This document shows positions 15,197 through 22,846 of a DNA stretch of 22,846 nucleotides, one piece after another. Positions within the stretch are counted from its first letter, which is position 1. Each line of letters starts with the position of its first letter. Both the position numbers and the translations under genes were made by a program. The notes beneath the pieces are model-generated. The model did no database searches. It was not told the origin of the DNA and saw nothing but the letters and a program-made list of their open reading frames with translations. Origin of the DNA: DATBGZ01 sp036557785 (GTDB taxonomy: Bacteria; Actinomycetota; Actinomycetes; Mycobacteriales; Micromonosporaceae); the NCBI GenBank assembly GCA_036557785.1, contig DATBGZ010000029.1, positions 1-22,846 on the forward strand. The letters are read 5' to 3'.

Positions 15197-15940
15197 ATGC
15201 CCGGTACGCTGCTGGCCGTGGAGATCCTCAGCAGCGGCCCGCTCGACTTCATCAACCCCGCCTACCTCGTCCCCACCGTGGGACTCGTGGGCGTCCTGGC
15301 GATCATCTTCGCCGAGACCGGGCTGCTCGTGGGCTTCTTCTTTCCTGGCGACTCCCTGCTCTTCCTCGCCGGCGTCGCGGCTTCACCGTTCGTGAACCAG
15401 ATCCCGGGTCTGGAGCAGATGCAGCGATTCAACCTCGCGGCGCTGCTCATCGGTACCCCCGTCTGTGCCATCGCGGGCGCGCAGCTCGGTCACCTGCTCG
15501 GCGCCCGCTACGGCCCCCGGATGTTCGACCGGCCAAACTCCCGACTTTTCAAGCGCGCGTATGTGGAGAAAGCCGAGTACTACTTCGCGAAATTCGGACC
15601 GGCGAAGGCCGTCATTCTCGCCCGGTTCATTCCGGTGGTACGGACTTTCCTGAATCCCGTCGCCGGTCTTCTGGAGATGCCGGCCCGGCGTTTCTTCATC
15701 TACAACGCGATCGGCGCAGTCATCTGGACGGACGGGATCCTGCTGCTGGGGTACGGGCTGGCGAAGAAACTGAGCGGCGTTCCGAATATCGACAAGTATA
15801 TCTTGCCGGCGGTCGCCCTGATCGTGCTCGTCTCGGTCAGCCCCATCGCGGTCGAGCTCTACCGCGGCCGGCGGGCCCGACGCGTGGGAGAGCCGGCCGA
15901 GGCCTCCGACGACGGTGACGTGGGACGCCACCGGGCATAG
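15197..15940 (+). CDS. DedA-family membrane protein
   Basis: This 247-residue inner-membrane protein begins at ATG 15197, with GAGGG 7 bases upstream (15185-15189); GTG at 15218 is an in-frame alternative without such a site. Family hallmarks are FAETGLLVGFFFPGDSLLF in the first hydrophobic hairpin and ARFIPVVRTFLNPVAGL with the conserved Arg and Pro residues. Several hydrophobic helices end in a VALIVLVSVSPIAVELY segment and a basic, then acidic, cytoplasmic tail. DedA relatives are lipid flippases or transporters (undecaprenyl phosphate or phosphatidylethanolamine) that need proton motive force; the lipid here is unknown. It starts 28 bases after pnkp, so may be read from the same transcript, and converges with the next gene with only one base between stops. 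Confidence 0.9.
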   Translation: MPGTLLAVEILSSGPLDFINPAYLVPTVGLVGVLAIIFAETGLLVGFFFPGDSLLFLAGVAASPFVNQIPGLEQMQRFNLAALLIGTPVCAIAGAQLGHLLGARYGPRMFDRPNSRLFKRAYVEKAEYYFAKFGPAKAVILARFIPVVRTFLNPVAGLLEMPARRFFIYNAIGAVIWTDGILLLGYGLAKKLSGVPNIDKYILPAVALIVLVSVSPIAVELYRGRRARRVGEPAEASDDGDVGRHRA

Positions 15941-15941
15941 C

Positions 15942-16643
15942 TCAGATCAGCTCACCGGACGCCGGGATAACCCCGGGCGTCGGCGGCGCCAGCTCCCACG
16001 GGCATTCGGGGATGGAGCGCCCCGCGAGGCCGCCGGTGAGCAGCAGGGCCCGGTAGGTCAGCCGGGCGGCCTCGTCAAGGTTGCTCGCTCGGCGGTGCGC
16101 CATCGCCACATCCGAGCCAAGGACCGAGCATCCGTGATGGGCGAGGATGACGCAGTTGGTGCCGTCGGCGACCGCGGCCGCCGCAGCCTGGGCAAGTCGC
16201 GCCGTACCGGGCGGATGGAACGGCACCCGCGCCACGCGGCGAAGGTAGTAGGCGTGGTCAGTGGTGATGAGCCGAACCGATTCGCCGAGCGCGTCGAGCA
16301 GGATCGCCACTTGTGGGTGCAGATGGATCACAGCGTTGACGTCGGGCCGGGCCCGGTAGGTCGCCAGGTGCAGCGCGACCTCGGTGCTGGGCGCGGTACC
16401 GGATGCCACCGATCGTGGGCGGCGACGAGAGATGGGGATCTCGACAAAGTCCTTCGGCGTCAACCGGTCCAGCCAACTGCCCGCACCGGTGACCCAACAC
16501 CTGGCGGCGCCGGGCAAGCGGGCGGAGAGGTTGCCGCCACTACCCACGACGAGGCCGGCGGCGACCGCGGCGCGACCCACGACGCAGAGTTGCTCGACGA
16601 GCGACTGCGAACCATCAGCCACTGTGGTGTCCCATCGCCACAC
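15942..16643 (-). CDS. Class II aldolase/adducin-family protein (FucA-like)
   Basis: The 233-residue protein has the zinc-dependent class II aldolase/adducin fold used by L-fuculose-phosphate aldolase, ribulose-5-phosphate 4-epimerase and methylthioribulose-phosphate dehydratase. Seen: GSGGNLSAR at 34-42 (phosphate binding), catalytic-type E88 in APSTEVALH, zinc ligands H107 and H109 in HLHP, and a third histidine in LAHHGCSVLG (169-170). This set supports an active enzyme, but neighbours give no pathway, so the sugar is not assigned. GTG at 16643 has a ribosome-binding site that is too close; GTG at 16622 is a good alternative start. A strong GC hairpin stands 20 bases upstream. Confidence 0.85.
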   Translation of the reverse strand: MWRWDTTVADGSQSLVEQLCVVGRAAVAAGLVVGSGGNLSARLPGAARCWVTGAGSWLDRLTPKDFVEIPISRRRPRSVASGTAPSTEVALHLATYRARPDVNAVIHLHPQVAILLDALGESVRLITTDHAYYLRRVARVPFHPPGTARLAQAAAAAVADGTNCVILAHHGCSVLGSDVAMAHRRASNLDEAARLTYRALLLTGGLAGRSIPECPWELAPPTPGVIPASGELI

Positions 16644-16662
16644 GTCCCCTGCGCAAACGACA

Positions 16663-16690
16663 GTCGGCGCGCCCTCCTGGGCGCGCCGAC
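16663..16690 (-). terminator. Perfect 11-bp GC hairpin between arsR and the class II aldolase gene
   Basis: GTCGGCGCGCC and its exact complement GGCGCGCCGAC flank a 6-base loop. It lies about 118 bases past the arsR stop and 20 bases before the aldolase gene on the same strand. There is no T-tract, as is usual for actinobacterial hairpin terminators; it could instead be a leader structure. Confidence 0.45.
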
Positions 16691-16807
16691 CGCGTACGGG
16701 ATGTTCAGATGCGCCGGACCGGGCAGGAGTCGGGCGTATCGATGTAGGACTCGTCAGCTCCGGTCAGTGAAGCCCGGTCGGACGAGCAGGACCGCCTGCG
16801 CCGAGGC

Positions 16808-17179
16808 TCAGCGGCCAGCGCGCTTGGTGGCGCGCTTGCGCGGCGGCGTGAGAAGGTCCGCGACCTGCTGGATCGCGGCCGGCACCAGCCGGTAGTAGGC
16901 CCACACACCGCGCTTCTCCCGCTCCAGCAAGCCGGACTCGGTGAGGATACGCAGGTGGTGGCTCACGGTCGGCTGCGACAGACCGATCGGAGCGGTCAGG
17001 TCGCAGACGCACGCCTCACCTTCAGGCGAAGCCTGGATGAGGCTGAGCAGACGCAGTCGCGCCGGGTCCGCCAGGGCCTTGAGGACCCCGGCGAGCGCGT
17101 TCGCGTCGTGCTTGTCGTAGATCTCGCCGTTGAGCGGCGAGGACTGAGGGAGAATCTGTTCGGCCAGCGCAGTACGCAC
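16808..17179 (-). CDS. ArsR/SmtB-family transcriptional regulator
   Basis: This 123-residue winged-helix repressor is of the metal-sensing ArsR type: LKALADPARLRLLSLI, then EACVCDLTAPIGLSQPTVSHHL (helix-turn-helix about 61-78) and GVWAYYRL for the wing. C57 and C59 in the CVCDL segment are at the site that binds As(III)/Sb(III) in ArsR (ELCVCDL motif), so a soft-metal or redox ligand is possible. No arsenic pump or reductase gene is adjacent, so the regulon lies elsewhere. The GTG start has AAGGA 8 bases upstream. The C-terminal tail is Arg/Lys-rich. pyrE lies upstream on the same strand with an 81-base gap. Confidence 0.9.
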   Translation of the reverse strand: MRTALAEQILPQSSPLNGEIYDKHDANALAGVLKALADPARLRLLSLIQASPEGEACVCDLTAPIGLSQPTVSHHLRILTESGLLEREKRGVWAYYRLVPAAIQQVADLLTPPRKRATKRAGR

Positions 17180-17260
17180 GTGTTACATCCTTCCACCGCT
17201 ACCATCGATTCGGCCACATATCCGTGGAAGTCGAACCGACACTTTTTCATGACTGAAGGG

Positions 17261-17800
17261 TCAGGCCGGTAGGCCCAGATCGGTGAGACTGAACGCCGAC
17301 CGGAACTCCAGTCCAGCCGCTCGAACCGCCGCGCCCGCGCCTCGATCGACCACCACCGCGGTTCCCACCACGTCCGCCCCCGCGTCCCGTAACGCCCCGA
17401 CGGCAGTTAGCACGCTACCACCGGTCGTCGACGCGTCCTCCACGGCAACCACCCGACGCCCCGCCACGTCCGGACCTTCGATCCGCCGCTGCAGGCCATG
17501 GGCCTTTCCCTCCTTACGGACCACGAATGCGTCCAGCGCCCTGCCGCGCTGGCCCGCCTCGTGCAGCATTGCCACGGCCACCGGGTCCGCACCCAACGTG
17601 AGCCCCCCGACCGCGTCGAACTGCCATCCGTCGACAAGGTCGAGCATGACCTTGCCGATCAGCGGCGCTCCGGCGTGGTGCAGGGACAGCCGACGCAGGT
17701 CGACGTAGTAGTCCGCTTCTGCCCCCGACGACAGCGTGACCCGACCCCACACGATCGCGAGGTCATGGATGAGTTTACGCAGGTCGTCGCGCTCCGACAT
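17261..17800 (-). CDS. pyrE: Orotate phosphoribosyltransferase
   Basis: PyrE joins orotate to PRPP to give OMP, the fifth step of UMP synthesis, in the cytoplasm. The 179-residue product has the usual short bacterial length. Seen: SSGAEADYYVDLRRL near 24-38, FVVRKEGKAHG (catalytic-loop lysines K96 and K99) and the PRPP signature VVAVEDASTTGGS with E121 and D122. The ATG at 17800 has no ribosome-binding site but has a TAGGCT box 7 bases upstream, so it is probably translated from a leaderless message. No other pyr genes are nearby. Confidence 0.96.
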   Translation of the reverse strand: MSERDDLRKLIHDLAIVWGRVTLSSGAEADYYVDLRRLSLHHAGAPLIGKVMLDLVDGWQFDAVGGLTLGADPVAVAMLHEAGQRGRALDAFVVRKEGKAHGLQRRIEGPDVAGRRVVAVEDASTTGGSVLTAVGALRDAGADVVGTAVVVDRGAGAAVRAAGLEFRSAFSLTDLGLPA

Positions 17801-17807
17801 GCCGATT

Positions 17808-17813
17808 AGCCTA
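17808..17813 (-). promoter_or_regulatory. Probable -10 box for a leaderless pyrE transcript
   Basis: TAGGCT (minus strand) ends 7 bases before the pyrE ATG, the same spacing as the TAGCGT box of the NRDE gene. No good -35 hexamer is present at 16-18 bases. Confidence 0.4.
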
Positions 17814-17872
17814 TCTTGCCTGGTCGGGAATCCGGATCAAGCCTTGCTGTGAGTTTCCTGGCGTCGTAGACC

Positions 17873-17887
17873 CGACGCTCAGCGTCG
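17873..17887 (-). terminator. Short hairpin after the SDR gene, possible terminator
   Basis: CGACGC and GCGTCG form a perfect 6-bp stem with a 3-base loop, about 60 bases past the SDR stop and 73 bases before pyrE. No T-tract; support is modest. Confidence 0.3.
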
Positions 17888-17947
17888 CCTCAGACAGCGG
17901 TCCGGGTCCCCTGTGGCGTGGCTCGGCACGAGGATCGGGCCCTGGGA

Positions 17948-18748
17948 TCAGCCCTCCTCGCGTCCGATCCGTCCACGGGTGTCCCGCGCCACCCGCTGCA
18001 GTACCGGACGCGGCAGATGGCGCAGCCCGAAGACCGCGACTTTGTATTTCCAGTTCGGCACGCTCACCACCGTGCCCCGACGCAGGTCCCGCAGCGCGTC
18101 CGCGACCAGGCGGTCCGCGTCGAGCCACAGGAAGTTCGGCGTCTTGGACATGTTGATGCCCGCACGAGTATGGAACTCCGTACGAACATAGCCCGGGCAC
18201 AGCGCCATGACGTGTACCCCGAAAGGGGCCACCGAAAGGGCGACAGATTCGGTGAAGTTGGTCACCCACGCCTTCGAGGCCGGGTATGTCGATCCGGGCA
18301 TGGCGGCACCGAAACCCGATACCGACGAGACATTGACGATGCTCCCGGAACCGCGACCGACCATCACCGGTAGCACAGCGTGTGTCAACCGCATCACAGC
18401 GTGCACATTGAGCTGTAACAGCGCCGTCTCCGCCTCGTGTGTCGAGCGCAGGAATGCTGTGTTGAGAGTCCGCCCAGCATTGTTGACAAGCAGGTCCATC
18501 GGACGATCGGGATCCACTAACCTGGCGGCCACGAGATCCTGGCCCGGTGCAGTGGCCAGGTCCGCCGGCAGCGGTTCGACGGGCACGCCGTGCTCGTCGA
18601 ACAGGCTCTGCGCCGCGGCGAGGAGCCGATCCCGGTCACGCGCGACGATCGTCAGGGCGTACCCCTCGGCCGCGAGCCGCCGGGCGAAGGCGGCACCGAT
18701 GCCCGAGGTGGCTCCGGTGACCAGAGCACTGCGATGGGGTTGGTTCAC
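17948..18748 (-). CDS. Short-chain dehydrogenase/reductase (classical SDR)
   Basis: The 266-residue protein has the classical SDR layout: TGATSGIG at 11-18 for NAD(P) binding, VARDRDR after the second strand (an Arg here favours NADP), VNNAG, IVNVSSVSG with the catalytic Ser, YPASK with catalytic Tyr and Lys, and LCPGYVRTEF. The frame extends upstream to 18841, but GTG at 18748 has TGAGG 5 bases before it and gives the normal N-terminus. The substrate is not evident; the C-terminus after residue 230 (basic, WKYKVAVFGLRHLP) is like the DltE/YqjQ-type SDRs. It is 89 bases downstream of a membrane-protein gene on the same strand. Confidence 0.92.
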   Translation of the reverse strand: MNQPHRSALVTGATSGIGAAFARRLAAEGYALTIVARDRDRLLAAAQSLFDEHGVPVEPLPADLATAPGQDLVAARLVDPDRPMDLLVNNAGRTLNTAFLRSTHEAETALLQLNVHAVMRLTHAVLPVMVGRGSGSIVNVSSVSGFGAAMPGSTYPASKAWVTNFTESVALSVAPFGVHVMALCPGYVRTEFHTRAGINMSKTPNFLWLDADRLVADALRDLRRGTVVSVPNWKYKVAVFGLRHLPRPVLQRVARDTRGRIGREEG

Positions 18749-18837
18749 GGGTACCTCACAGGGGTCACCGACGGAAGTGTTCCATTCTTGCCTGTCGCGG
18801 TCCTCCTGTCCCCGCCCGCGTCCGCGGATCAGGGAAC

Positions 18838-19470
18838 TCACGGGATGGCCTGCTCGGACCAGAGGATGCGGGTACGGAAGTACTCCCGGGACGCGGGAAG
18901 GACCAGCAGTGCCGCGACCGCGAGATAGCCGAGCGACTCCAGATCGGTCAGGCCGCCGCCCAGACCAACCAGCCAGCTCGGCATGGCATCGGCGAACGCC
19001 TGGCCCACCGCGTCGGTCAGCAGCGCATCGGCATGCCCCGAGGCCACCGACCAGTTCACGCTGCGACCGAACGCCGTCAGTGACGTGCGCACCAGCGCGC
19101 AGCCCAGGCCCCCGCCCGCCACGACAAGGGCACCGACGCGGGCCGCTTCGCTGCGGCGCAGCACGCCCCAGGCCAACGCCACGCTGACCACGGCCAGCGC
19201 GAGCGCCCCAGATCCGCTCGCGAGCAGGGCGGTACGGATCGCCCGGGCAACGTCGGCGGCGTCGACCGGGCTCACACCGAAGTGGACCGCCCGCTCACGA
19301 AAGTCGTCGACCACCCCGCCCGCCGCGGCGAGCAGGGCCAGCGCGGCGAGCAGACCGACGGCGCCACTGGCGTAGAGCAGCACCCCCGCCAGGGTCACCG
19401 TCGCCGGTCGCCGCCGCGGGATGATCAGCGGATCGTCAGGCTGTGTCGGATCGGAGATCCCGCCATACAT
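18838..19470 (-). CDS. Four-helix membrane protein, paralogue of the next gene
   Basis: The 210-residue protein has a short polar N-terminus (SDPTQPDDPLIIPRRR) and four predicted membrane helices: about 25-48, 85-105, 110-130 and 180-200. A 30-residue extracytoplasmic-type loop lies between the first two. It ends LPASREYFRTR, close to VPASNDFFRKE in the neighbouring protein, and the helix order is the same, so the two are tandem paralogues. Family and function are not recognised. A CATAAT box lies 6 bases before the ATG, which may mean a leaderless start. Confidence 0.75.
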   Translation of the reverse strand: MYGGISDPTQPDDPLIIPRRRPATVTLAGVLLYASGAVGLLAALALLAAAGGVVDDFRERAVHFGVSPVDAADVARAIRTALLASGSGALALAVVSVALAWGVLRRSEAARVGALVVAGGGLGCALVRTSLTAFGRSVNWSVASGHADALLTDAVGQAFADAMPSWLVGLGGGLTDLESLGYLAVAALLVLPASREYFRTRILWSEQAIP

Positions 19471-19506
19471 TGCCCCATTATGGGATGAAATGCACGACTC
19501 TTGGCG

Positions 19507-20211
19507 TCATGGCGACGGGGGACCGGGCGGAGCGGCGGGAGGGGGCGGCGGAGCCATGGGGTTCTGCGGCGTCGCGGGCGGCGGCACCTGGGGGAACCCG
19601 CCGCCGCCGCTGTAACCCGCGGGCGGAACCCAGACCTCCTGCTCCTTGCGGAAGAAGTCGTTCGAGGCCGGCACCGCGAGCAGGATGATGACCAGGATCA
19701 GCGCGAGCACGACCACCACGGTCAGGGCGTTGCTCAGGTAGTACTGCCAGTCCGGGGTGTTCTGGCGCACCAGGTCGAGCAGGTCCTTGGACGCCTGGGC
19801 GTTGGTGTTCCCGTTGCTGGACGCGCTGTTCAGCAATGACGGCGCCAGGGCCGCGGCGAGCGAGCCGCAGCCGAGGCAGGCTACACCGAGGCCCCCGATG
19901 ACCCACGTGACCACCCGCGCCGGCTGACTGCCCCGGCGGACGAAGACCGCGAGCACGGCGAGCCCGATGATGATCGCCAGGGCGACCACGATCTCGAAAG
20001 CACCACCGACGATGTTCGCGCTCGAGTTGTTCAGTTCGGGGTGGTCCTTGTAGAACTGGTCCAGCGCCGCGCTCAACTTCTCGTTGGGCAGGAAGGCGAG
20101 CGCCCGGGCCACGATCTCGGCCGCCACGATGATCCACATGAGGGCGACCGCGAAGCTGACCACGCCGGGTCGGCGCTTCGCGGGGGGCGGCTGCGGGACG
20201 GTGTAGGCCAT
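19507..20211 (-). CDS. Four-helix membrane protein with proline-rich C-terminal tail
   Basis: The 234-residue protein starts at ATG 20211 with GGAAGGA 6 bases upstream; that site sits inside the codons of an ATG at 20226, so the longer form is rejected. It has an N-terminal PPP-rich segment, four predicted membrane helices, a loop rich in Asn and Ser between helices 3 and 4 (SASSNGNTNAQASKDLLD), and a cytoplasmic tail of Gly/Pro repeats. The VPASNDFFRKE after helix 4 matches the downstream paralogue, which starts 36 bases after this gene's stop. Pro-rich tails of this kind can dock partner proteins; no function is assigned. Confidence 0.75.
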   Translation of the reverse strand: MAYTVPQPPPAKRRPGVVSFAVALMWIIVAAEIVARALAFLPNEKLSAALDQFYKDHPELNNSSANIVGGAFEIVVALAIIIGLAVLAVFVRRGSQPARVVTWVIGGLGVACLGCGSLAAALAPSLLNSASSNGNTNAQASKDLLDLVRQNTPDWQYYLSNALTVVVVLALILVIILLAVPASNDFFRKEQEVWVPPAGYSGGGGFPQVPPPATPQNPMAPPPPPAAPPGPPSP

Positions 20212-20365
20212 GTCCGGTCCTTCCATGCGGGGGCGTTTCGCGCCAGGTCGCGACTCGTGCGGCGAACACGCTACCCGTCGCGGCCAACGATGATCCTCCG
20301 GGCGGTCACGGCATCGCCCGCCTCACCGGTCCAGAGCTCGCCGTCCGTTCCGGGGCCAGGGCTGG

Positions 20366-20863
20366 CTACCGGGACGCCCGGGGTCCGGGCACATGCGGGC
20401 TGACGGGGAGCGCGGCCGGCCCACCGGGTGCGTTCGGGGCACGCAAGCGCCGGGGCTGGCGCACGAGCCCGCCCTCGCACCACTCGTGGTACTCGAACAG
20501 CTCCGGTACCGCGAGCAGCATCCGCGTGTTGTGGGCCCACAGAACCAGCAGCTCGTCGCCCTGCTCCTCGGCCTTCTCCACGAGGCGGCGCAGGCGGCGC
20601 TTCGGGTGGGCGCGGAACTTCGTGCGGATGGCGTCGGCCGCGTAGATGTAGAGGCAGTGCAGCGCGAAACGACGGGCCGGGCACGTCCGATCCAGCGCAA
20701 GCTCCATGAGCGTGTTGACCAAGGGGTCACCGGCGACCAACAGGTCCCACTCGGTGGGCATGGACTGCGCGATCACCGCGTCTGGGTGGTACGCCCATGC
20801 GCGAAGCTCCGCGGGCGACGGGTCGACCGGGTTCGCAAAACCCCGGAACGCCGCAGGATGCAC
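20366..20863 (-). CDS. Conserved-type hypothetical protein
   Basis: The 165-residue protein starts at GTG 20863, with GGAGG 8 bases upstream; the longer reading from 20890 places that site inside the gene. It begins MHPAAFRGFANPVDPSPAEL and is mostly helical: MPTEWDLLVAG, then FALHCLYIYAADAIR, then PKRRLRRLVEKAEEQGDE, then LWAHNTRMLLAVPELFEYHEW. The tail after about 140 is Pro/Arg-rich and probably disordered. I recall similar actinobacterial proteins of unknown function. There is no signal peptide. It is divergent from clpB, with a 297-base gap. Confidence 0.7.
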   Translation of the reverse strand: MHPAAFRGFANPVDPSPAELRAWAYHPDAVIAQSMPTEWDLLVAGDPLVNTLMELALDRTCPARRFALHCLYIYAADAIRTKFRAHPKRRLRRLVEKAEEQGDELLVLWAHNTRMLLAVPELFEYHEWCEGGLVRQPRRLRAPNAPGGPAALPVSPHVPGPRASR

Positions 20864-21061
20864 GCTCACGCCCTCCAGCTCCCGTCCCACTCGGGCCCGA
20901 CCGATCGGCTGGGCAGGTCAGTTCTGTCCGTTCCGGCGCCGAGCGTCGCTCCTCGTTGGCCGCCATGCTGCTGTTGCCGGATTCTGCGCGTCAGTCTAGG
21001 AAAGTGCGGCGATATTCGCGAGGGTCGCGTCGAGTCGGGGAATGATCACTCCACATCACAC

Positions 21062-21084
21062 AGTTGAGCGGCGTAGACTCAACT
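21062..21084. promoter_or_regulatory. HAIR-like HspR operator upstream of clpB
   Basis: AGTTGAG and CTCAACT form a perfect 7-bp inverted repeat with a 9-base spacer. Aligned to the HAIR consensus CTTGAGT-N7-ACTCAAG it reads GTTGAGC-N7-ACTCAAC, 11 of 14 matches with the spacing correct. In actinobacteria HspR represses dnaK and clpB through this site; clpB starts 77 bases downstream. No hspR is in the window. Confidence 0.75.
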
Positions 21085-21160
21085 CCGCTTCCGGCCCTGG
21101 CGGGCCCGCCCGACCCGGGAACGCACCGGTCCTTTCGAGCAACAGAGGTGCATACGAACG

Positions 21161-22846
21161 ATGAACGCCGAGCGTCTGACGACCAAGAGTCGGGAGGTCA
21201 TCACCTCCGCAGTCGCCTTCGCCGCCAAGGGCGGCCATGCCACGGTCGAGCCGTGGCACCTCCTGCTGGCGCTGCTGGACACGGGAGGCTCCACGGCCAC
21301 GGCGCTGCTGCGGGCGGTCGGGGCGAACCCGGCCGAGGTACGCCGAGCAGCGGCCCGGGCGGTGGAGAGCCTCCCGAGTGCGTCCGGCCCCAGCGTCGCT
21401 GAGCCGACGCTGTCCCGGGAGTTCGTCAACACGCTCAGCGCGGCCGAGCAGATCGCCCGGCCCCTCGGCGACGAGTACGTCTCGACCGATCACATCCTCG
21501 CCGGGCTCGCCCGCGTCGGCGGCGCGGTCGCCCAGCAACTGCGACAGGCCGGGGCGACGGAGGAGAGCCTGGTCGCGGCGTTCCCGACCGTACGCGGCGG
21601 CAACCGGCGCATCACCACCGCCGATCCCGAGCAGACCTACCAGGCGCTGGAGAAGTACGGCGTGGACCTCACCACGCGGGCCCGGGACGGCAAGATCGAC
21701 CCGGTCATCGGCCGGGACTCGGAGATCCGACGGGTCATCCAGGTCCTGTCCCGGCGGACGAAGAACAACCCCGTGCTCATCGGCGAGCCCGGCGTCGGCA
21801 AGACCGCCATCGTCGAGGGCCTCGCCCAGCGCATCGTCGCCGGTGACGTGCCGGAGAGCCTGCGCGGCAAGCGCCTGGTCGGGCTGGATCTGGCCGCGAT
21901 GGTGGCCGGGGCGCAGTACCGCGGGCAGTTCGAGGAGCGCCTCAAGAGCGTGCTCGAGGAGATCCAGGCGAGCAACGGCCAGATCATTACCTTCCTCGAT
22001 GAGTTGCACACCGTCGTGGGTGCCGGCAAGGGCGAGGGCTCGATGGACGCCGGCAACATGCTCAAGCCGATGCTGGCCCGCGGCGAGCTGCACTGCGTCG
22101 GCGCAACCACGCTGGACGAATATCGCGAGCACATCGAGAAGGACGCGGCCCTGGAGCGGCGGTTCCAGCCGGTATTCGTGGGTGAGCCGACCGTCGCTGA
22201 CACGGTCGGCATCCTGCGCGGCCTCAAGGAGCGCTACGAGGTGCACCACGGCGTGCGGATCACCGACTCGGCGCTGGTCGCCGCGGCGACCATGTCCGAC
22301 CGGTACATCTCCGACCGGTTCTGCCGGACAAGGCGATCGACCTGGTCGATGAGGCGGCGTCGCGGCTGCGCATGGAGATCGACTCGCGTCCGGTCGAGGT
22401 GGACGAGGTGGAGCGGGCGGTGCGCCGGCTGGAGATCGAGGAGATGGCGCTGGCCAAGGAGCCCGATCCGGCCTCAGCGCAGCGGCTGGCCGCGCTGCGC
22501 AAGGAGCTCGCCGACCGGCGCGAGCAGCTCGCCGCGCTGGGCGACCGCTGGCGTACCGAGAAGGACCACATCGCCCGGATCTCCGCGGTGAAGGAGCAGC
22601 TGGACCAGTTGCGCCGGGAGGCCGAGCGGGCCGAACGGGATCTGGAGCTCGAGCGCGCCTCGGAACTGCGCTACGGGCGCATCCCGGAGCTGGAGCGCAA
22701 GCTCGCCACCGCGGAGCAGGAGCTGCTCGCGTTGCAGCACGACGGGGCGATGCTCAAGGAGGAGGTCGGCCCGGACGACATCGCCGCGGTGGTGGCGGCG
22801 TGGACCGGCATTCCGGCCGGTCGCCTGCTCGAGGGGGAGACGGCGA
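21161..22846 (+). CDS. clpB: ClpB disaggregase, N-terminal part, interrupted by one frameshift
   Basis: ClpB is the AAA+ chaperone that pulls proteins out of aggregates together with DnaK. The start MNAERLTTKSREVI is canonical, with an AGAGGTG site upstream. Seen: N-domain about 1-150, first P-loop GEPGVGKT at 208-215, Walker B ITFLDELHTVVGAG, GAQYRGQFEERLK pore region and ALERRF arginine finger. After SDRYISDRF (to 22321) the frame breaks: expected LPDKAIDLVDEAA continues in the +2 frame from 22324, as if one C were lost in TTCCTG. The coiled-coil middle domain follows, and the window ends at the start of AAA2 (AAVVAAWTGIPAGRLLEGE). A HAIR-like operator lies upstream. Confidence 0.95.

Noticed and set aside
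16705..16782. Small peptide gene ending DESYIDTPDSCPVRRI between arsR and the aldolase gene
   Set aside because: No ATG, GTG or TTG start exists in the gap in that frame; it only opens from inside arsR.
16808..17179. Arsenic resistance operon
   Set aside because: The regulator has the CVC motif but no pump, reductase or permease gene lies beside it.

Overview
The window is about 70% G+C, uses many GTG starts and has TAnnnT -10 boxes placed directly upstream of start codons. Its gene families are typical of Actinobacteria: DUF3151, a ParA-like ATPase with a proline-rich N-terminus, an AbiEi/DUF559 protein, bacterial Hen1/Pnkp, and a clpB with a HAIR-like operator. Gene content and order suggest a chromosomal segment of a Micromonosporaceae-type actinomycete (for example Micromonospora or Actinoplanes). 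That is an inference from family resemblance; no database was searched.

Region by region. 1-2918, minus strand: the start of a secreted cell-wall-hydrolase-like protein (cut by the window edge), a half-length UvrC/Cho-like GIY-YIG nuclease, and purA. 3020-5283, plus strand: a degenerate diacylglycerol-kinase-like protein with a Cys/His cluster, then a ParA/MinD-type ATPase. 5312-8388: a minus-strand DUF3151 gene, then plus-strand genes for a LOG-family protein, a DUF6461-like protein and an NRDE (TANGO2-like) protein. 8385-9542: an AbiEi/DUF559 nuclease-like gene bracketed by two near-identical 60-bp palindromes in inverted orientation, with two perfect DnaA-box sequences near its start. 9549-10571: class II fructose-bisphosphate aldolase. 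10790-15168: a small acidic protein, then the Hen1-Pnkp RNA repair operon, with overlapping ATGA. The operon's pnkp is broken by one frameshift and carries an unusual in-frame low-complexity insert. 15197-16643: a DedA membrane protein converging with a class II aldolase/adducin gene. 16808-20863, minus strand: an ArsR regulator, pyrE, a short-chain dehydrogenase, two paralogous four-helix membrane proteins and a conserved hypothetical. 21161-22846: clpB behind a HAIR-like inverted repeat, with one frameshift, running off the window.

The clearest functional unit is Hen1-Pnkp. Pnkp is a 5'-kinase / 2',3'-phosphatase / ligase, and Hen1 2'-O-methylates the RNA 3' end before sealing, so that the repaired RNA resists being cut again. 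The least explained structure is the palindrome pair around the DUF559 gene. The two copies differ by one base, have a conserved polarity, point toward the nuclease gene, and one of them supplies the stop codons of two convergent genes.

Two reading-frame breaks (pnkp near 14154, clpB near 22321) are both small deletions in otherwise well-preserved genes. Sequencing or assembly error is at least as likely as real gene decay.
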